Below are positions 59,331 through 64,000 of a stretch of 64,000 nt of DNA, piece after piece (position 1 is the stretch's first letter; the number at the start of each line of letters is the position of its first letter). The notes under the pieces were generated by a model. The model did no database searches and was not told the DNA's origin. It saw nothing but the letters and a program-made list of their open reading frames with translations. The position numbers and the translations under genes were made by a program. Origin of the DNA: Macrotrachela quadricornifera (Eukaryota > Rotifera > Eurotatoria > Philodinida > Philodinidae); contig JAJEKB010021001.1 in the NCBI GenBank assembly GCA_022393335.1, positions 142,835-206,834 on the forward strand, in the 5' to 3' direction.

Positions 59331-60360
59331 TGATCTTCTAAAACTAAAGAAGATAATCAATAATATGTAGAGATTTTTTTAAAGAATGTTTTATATTTGT
59401 TTCTCGTCCTCACAATAAATATGTTGAAGACTCAAGAAAAAATATATTAGATATACAACCATTTATAAACTTAATTTTTGCCGTGTGTAATAGAGCAAAC
59501 GTAATTGCGCAACTTTGGATATAGAAATATTTTATAAAAAGTAATTTCTTCAAATTTGAATAACATATCGAGAATTTCATTAAGCAAATAATGAAATGTT
59601 AATAAATTACTTACAAATTTATTAGTTATTCTGAAATATAACTAAGTCCATTGAGATGATCTCTTATATTTCACAAAATCTTGAATATATATATATATGA
59701 TAACATAAAGCCATTGAAGTTACTCTGATGACTCTCTCCATTTTATAAAAATATAATCTGACAATGAATCAATTCAAAATATTGTGAAATTTTAGATTAA
59801 GGTTCAAATTTACATAAAGTCAATATTTCCATGAATAATTCTTCAACAACAATGAAAATGACATCAATATCGATCACTTAATGGCTGTGAATATTGATGG
59901 TAGCAGCCGATTACTCTTTCCATACTAAACAAAAAATGTGATTCGAAGTTAAAATTGGGTGTTGTCATAATATTTTTAAATAGGGTATTGAGATTCATCG
60001 TATAGATAATCCAATATTGTTCTCATCGTAAAGTTACGCACTCAACCCCAAAAATCTAAGAAATTTTATTGTTCTTGGTATAACCAGATGGATACTCGAA
60101 AGGATATCCATCCCATTACATCAAAAGTACGCATAGCTGAAGATATTGCGGTCCTTTAGTGCATACAATTGAATGCTCCGGCTCACATATGGAGTTATGA
60201 TGGTTGCTTTATTGAGTATCCTGATCTATAACTAGTCGTTATTCTACATATTAATGTTACGAAATCTCTAAAACAGTGTCTGAGTATCAATGATAAAAAG
60301 ATCGACAAAGAGTAGATCATAACAATATGCAGCAGCCTTCCAATCGGCTTGTACCTCGAA
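59331..60360. other. Spacer before the LINE relic
   Basis: AT-rich 5' side of the F-box fusion gene. From about 60120 the sequence becomes less AT-rich and is probably the decayed upstream part of the LINE copy. A TATATATATATA run lies near 59686. Confidence 0.4.
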
Positions 60361-60985
60361 GATATCCTATATTCCAAGGTAGAAGAAGCAATACACATGT
60401 TAAAAGGGAACAAGACCCTTGGATCAAAAGGAATCACAACTGAAATGGCACAAATGGGAGAAGAACAGCTATTATGACAAATTCATAAGTTATGCAATAG
60501 AGCCTGAAATGAAGAAGAAAGATCTAAGTCAGTGTCCAAACTATCGAACAATCTCTCATATCAATCACATTGACAAAATACTGTTGATTGTAATACTTAA
60601 TAGACTCAAGTAAAAACTAGAACCTCTTTTCTTTGAAGAATATGCAGGATTTAGAAATCCGATTAATGGCAGAAAAAGTCAAGAGGCATGAAAAGAAAAT
60701 ATATAGTCATATGGTATAGAAGAGAAGGTGATAACATTACTCCAGAAAATATATGAGAAAGCCCAGTGAAAAGTGCAAATAGGATGATAATAGAGTAATA
60801 AAACATCGTACAATATTTGCAAAAATGGACGGAAAATCCCGAAGAGGTCGTCTATGTAAAAAATGACGGAACGATATCAAAGACTGCTATGGACACAGCG
60901 GACAGGTCCTGTTCTACCTGGCGCACGACTGACAAATGTGGAAGAAAATAATCCATACAATGGTTGGCTTTAATGGGCAATAAGC
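60361..60985 (+). pseudogene. Relic of a non-LTR retrotransposon reverse transcriptase
   Basis: Fragments of an endonuclease/RT-type LINE can be read on the plus strand in changing frames. From 60361: VEEAIHMLKGNKTLGSKGI, the usual opening of the RT domain. From about 60530: CPNYRTISHINHIDKILLIV and LNRLK, then EEYAGFR after a stop. Further on come a KVITLLQKIYEKAQ-like piece and, at about 60823-60925, GKSRRGRLCKKWRNDIKD, the typical C-terminal end. Stops and shifts interrupt every part, and the endonuclease and most of the palm are missing or unreadable. This is a dead copy, RTE/Jockey-like by its phrases; the clade is not certain. Confidence 0.8.
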
Positions 60986-61116
60986 CCACGAGACAGCATG
61001 AATAGTGAAACATTTTCAGTTTTAAATATCTAGATTCATATTCGTTTTCTTTTTAAATGAGTTCTACGAAGGCTATGCAAAAGTGATATAAGGCAGGAGA
61101 CTTAATCGTTCAATTT

Positions 61117-62769
61117 TTACAACCAAACACCTAAAGAATAAACTTGGTGAGCAATACGTTCCGAATAATACAAGTTCTCCATTTTTAAGTCTCTATTGTA
61201 ACGTTCAAATGCATTTTGACCTTTGCTGTCCCATAACAGCATTATTATTACTAGGCGAGATAATTTTTTAAAGTAACTTCGCAGATCTTCTATAAATCCA
61301 GTCAGTGACATAAAACGATTATCAAGCAGTGGTTGATTAGGATAAATTTTGAGCTCTTTCAAATTGGGCAGAATTTTCGATAAATCGAATAAGAATGTCG
61401 GATGATAAAAGTCATCACTGCTCCACCATATATTCAACTCAAAATAAATAATATGCTTTCTCTGTTTTACTGGAATAATTTCAGACAATTGTTTAGATAG
61501 ATTCTTCGTATACTTGGTTACATTTATTTTTAAACAGATTAAATTTGGCGAATGATCTATAATTTTTGATACGCATCGATAGACGTCAACTGACATATCT
61601 TCAACGAAACAGTGAAATATTAATGTTTGTAGATTTATAAGTTTCAGATTGTCTTTTAGGCTGAATGTAGTTGGCGGGTAGCAGTGTTCGCTAGGGATTT
61701 CGAGTACGATGCAGTTAAACAGTCGTTGTAGAGTAAGATAAGAACCAAAACTACATCTGAACATTCTTCGCCATACATTGTCAAACTGTTGAGGTTGCGG
61801 CAATGTGAACATAGAGTAACTGAAGTCTGGTAGTTGTTCGATATTTGGAAAGTGCTCCAAATCAGGTTGGTGATTGGTACGAATATAATATTCAAATGTT
61901 TCAAGACGAATAAAGTCGTTTCGTAAACTATGCAATTTGTCAAAGTTAGAGAAGTCTTTCTCAGCATTGATCACAATCAGAGTTAGTGATCGTAGTTGAC
62001 TTTTGAACGTATTTAAAAACATCTTTATTGTTGTAAAGCTTGGCATCTGTCTGTGATCATCGCATTTTCCAAATTCTAAATGTAGCTTTTGGAATACTTT
62101 TGGTACTTTAATGCTATGCAAAGCGTCTAAACCATCAAACTCCGACATTGATAAATGTAATTCTTCAAGATTTGGCATCTTCTGGAATATTTCTACTAAT
62201 TGTTTAACAGAGAGCAAACTGACTGAAAAACATTTGATATTAAGCATTTGTGAAGCACCATCAAAATTTATACCATACGGATCGTTTAAAGTAAGAGTTG
62301 TTAATTGTGAGAATGCATTAGGCGTAGAAATTGTTTTGAGTGCATCGACATTTTGTATGTGAGATATTGAAAGTTTTGATAATAATGGTATTGATGAAGC
62401 TTCGATGAGAAACTGAATTAATTCGTCTTTATAGTTAAAGTCACACTCAAAATCCGTTCCAATCACTAGCGATTCCAGGTTAATTAACCGATACACAAAA
62501 GGTCGAATTAGTTGAAGTTGTTGATATCCAACGAGTTTCAGTGATTGAATACTATGTCCGTGTAATGAAAGAATATGTTGAGAGAATAGACAAAACTGTC
62601 TATAGGAAGGTCTCTTTCTGCGAGTTACATCAATATCATACAAATATGGCTGGACAATTTGTTGAAATCTTTCATTGAGGTTACTAAATGCATGAATCAA
62701 TTCGAATTTATTCAGATAACAACAGATAAGTAGCAATAATTCGTTCGGCAAAATCTCAATCGTAGCCAT
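61117..62769 (-). CDS. F-box protein with leucine-rich C-terminus, 550 aa
   Basis: Single exon. The frame is open further (to 62856), but the F-box begins right at the ATG at 62769 (MATIEILPNELLLLICCYLN), and the upstream 29 residues look like a translated UTR, so this start is chosen. The F-box covers about 1-45 (ILPNELLLLI..LNKFELIHAFSNLNERF). The rest has irregular leucine-rich motifs (LESLVIG, LTTLTLND, LEELHLS, LRSLTLI, LKELKIYP) that should form a substrate-binding solenoid. It probably recruits a target to an SCF E3 ligase via Skp1. This LRR-like F-box type is expanded in bdelloids. Substrate unknown. No disabling mutation. Confidence 0.82.
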   Translation of the reverse strand: MATIEILPNELLLLICCYLNKFELIHAFSNLNERFQQIVQPYLYDIDVTRRKRPSYRQFCLFSQHILSLHGHSIQSLKLVGYQQLQLIRPFVYRLINLESLVIGTDFECDFNYKDELIQFLIEASSIPLLSKLSISHIQNVDALKTISTPNAFSQLTTLTLNDPYGINFDGASQMLNIKCFSVSLLSVKQLVEIFQKMPNLEELHLSMSEFDGLDALHSIKVPKVFQKLHLEFGKCDDHRQMPSFTTIKMFLNTFKSQLRSLTLIVINAEKDFSNFDKLHSLRNDFIRLETFEYYIRTNHQPDLEHFPNIEQLPDFSYSMFTLPQPQQFDNVWRRMFRCSFGSYLTLQRLFNCIVLEIPSEHCYPPTTFSLKDNLKLINLQTLIFHCFVEDMSVDVYRCVSKIIDHSPNLICLKINVTKYTKNLSKQLSEIIPVKQRKHIIYFELNIWWSSDDFYHPTFLFDLSKILPNLKELKIYPNQPLLDNRFMSLTGFIEDLRSYFKKLSRLVIIMLLWDSKGQNAFERYNRDLKMENLYYSERIAHQVYSLGVWL

Positions 62770-63765
62770 TGAATGATGCAAATAAGGCAAAGACGATGAA
62801 AAAAACAGAAAAGAGAGAATTGTGCAAGTAGAATAACACGTTAGAGTTTTAAACAAGGTTAAGATAAAAATGAAGAAAAAAAATTGTAGGAGTCAAATAA
62901 AAAAAAAGACTACTCTTAAAAAAGTAGAGATAAGAAAGAAAATTTTATTTATGATAACTTGCATCACACTGAAAATGTAAAGTAAGATAATAAATTATAA
63001 GAATTTCTTAATCTCAGAAAAATATACAGTATATGCAATATACTGTTGCCAAATGATCCGATCTAATCTTGACATGAAGCAAGACAGAATTTTCCAAGAC
63101 TCCCCTATCATAAAAGCTGAGGATGAGGAGGATGAACTTTCTGAGCCTCATCGAATGGTATATAGTAAATCCTGTTTTCATAGAACTTTGAAGGAATTGG
63201 AATCAATTTGCTGATAGACGACTCCACATTTGCAAGATAACTGGAGATGGTACTTAGATGAAGTTGTAGCCCATCAAAAACTCTACAAATTCCCATACAA
63301 AAACAATATTTTCTAGATGCTCTCGATTAATAGCAAGAATCACAATAATCAGTAAATTGACTCTAGATCCTCCAAAGTCCTATGAAAAAAGGTTTTACTA
63401 TATACCATTGGATACGTCTCGCAAAGCTCTACAACATGATATATTTGTTTCTTATTTATAAATAGGTTCATTCCATTCGACAAGATCCTTTAAAGAAAAT
63501 ATTTATTCCTATGTAAGTTTTTCCTTATAGTTATGATACTTATTATTTTTAATTTAATCCAACTTTCGCCGGTTGTGCTAATTTATTCATTAGAACAGTA
63601 ATGTATACTATTCTGTTTGTATTCGATAAAATTTAAATATTCATGTTGATTTTTGCCCATAAGTTAACATCTGATCGACTCATACTATTTATAAGCAGAT
63701 TAGATTCGAAATATCGTTGAATGTAAAATATAATACATCAATATACCCATGGAAAAAAAAATTTG
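62770..63765. other. Upstream region of the F-box gene
   Basis: About 1 kb with the F-box gene's promoter and 5' UTR. The ORF at 63108-63296 has no domain. Nothing else recognised. Confidence 0.4.
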
Positions 63766-64000
63766 AGAAAACCGCGGTTTTGCTCAGAAGCACCGCGGTG
63801 CCATTCGAATCACCGCGGTAATCCGCGGTTTTCCATGAACGCGGTATCAAAAATCGCGGTGCGCTCGAACATAACCGCGGTTTCGGTTACCGCGATTATT
63901 AGCAGTATTTAAAACCGCTATGTGTTCGGTGGATAACCGCGGTTTGGGATACTGCGGTTATTAGCGGTTTTCAAAACCGTGATGTGTTCATTAGATGACC
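63766..64000. repeat. CCGCGG-rich short-motif array, runs off the window
   Basis: ACCGCGGT, CCGCGGTTT, AACCGCGGTTT and close variants recur about every 15-30 bp to the window end, in both directions because CCGCGG is palindromic. Two longer units resemble each other: AACCGCGGTTTCGGTTACCGC and AACCGCGGTTTGGGATACTGC, each followed by GATTATTAGCAG- or GGTTATTAGCGG-like sequence, a roughly 60-70-bp period. GC content is far above the surroundings. Confidence 0.7.

Noticed and set aside
1..64000. CRISPR arrays, bacterial operons or ribosome binding sites
   Set aside because: Spliced genes and single-gene units show eukaryotic DNA; no regularly spaced direct repeats of CRISPR type were seen.

Overview
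This is AT-rich eukaryotic genomic DNA, most likely from a bdelloid rotifer. Genes are split by very short GT-AG introns (46-68 bp in most cases) and scattered on both strands without operons. The protein families are also typical of bdelloids: a Thr-rich membrane kelch protein, BIR/RING inhibitor-of-apoptosis proteins, sigma GSTs, F-box proteins, and enzymes more usual in fungi, plants or bacteria. The species call is inference. There is one 400-N assembly gap (29383-29782).

Layout. 0-6.6 kb: a MITE-like element (688-1079), a two-exon membrane kelch gene (1722-5034) with a 1.87-kb intron, and a DUF4326 gene (6132-6569, minus). 6.6-15 kb: two single-exon genes in the same direction, a PhoD-like phosphatase (9516-11471) and a secreted-looking S9 peptidase (11949-13940), with two inverted-repeat elements around them. 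15-18 kb: a tandem pair of 154-residue four-helix membrane proteins with identical exon structure and KKxx tails. 19-25 kb: a SAM methyltransferase, a decayed GST copy and an intact sigma GST. 25-36.7 kb: mostly repeats (several MITE candidates, a dispersed repeat, a pre-miRNA-like hairpin), a small gene with an in-frame TGA, and a gap-truncated GPCR.

36765-39992 is a complete hAT transposon with matching terminal repeats, a perfect 8-bp target-site duplication and an unbroken two-exon transposase. It is the best-defined mobile element in the window.

41-43 kb: a three-exon IAP (3 BIR, UBA-like, RING). 45-48 kb: a secreted GH3 beta-xylosidase-like gene whose usual Lys-His motif reads Lys-Ala. 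50-51.4 kb: a questin-oxidase-like (DUF4243) gene with one frameshift. 54.7-56.1 kb: a nitrilase with a complete Glu-Lys-Cys triad. 57.6-59.3 kb: a protein joining a nucleotidyltransferase-like N-terminus to an F-box. 60.4-61 kb: a LINE reverse-transcriptase relic. 61.1-62.8 kb: an F-box protein. The window ends in a CCGCGG-rich short-motif array.

Together the genes do not form one pathway. The pattern is a mosaic: ordinary metazoan genes (IAP, GPCR, GST, F-box) mixed with metabolic enzymes that may have been acquired horizontally (questin oxidase, nitrilase, GH3, perhaps PhoD and S9), in a repeat-dense setting. Such mixtures are known from bdelloid subtelomeric regions, but no telomeric array is seen here.
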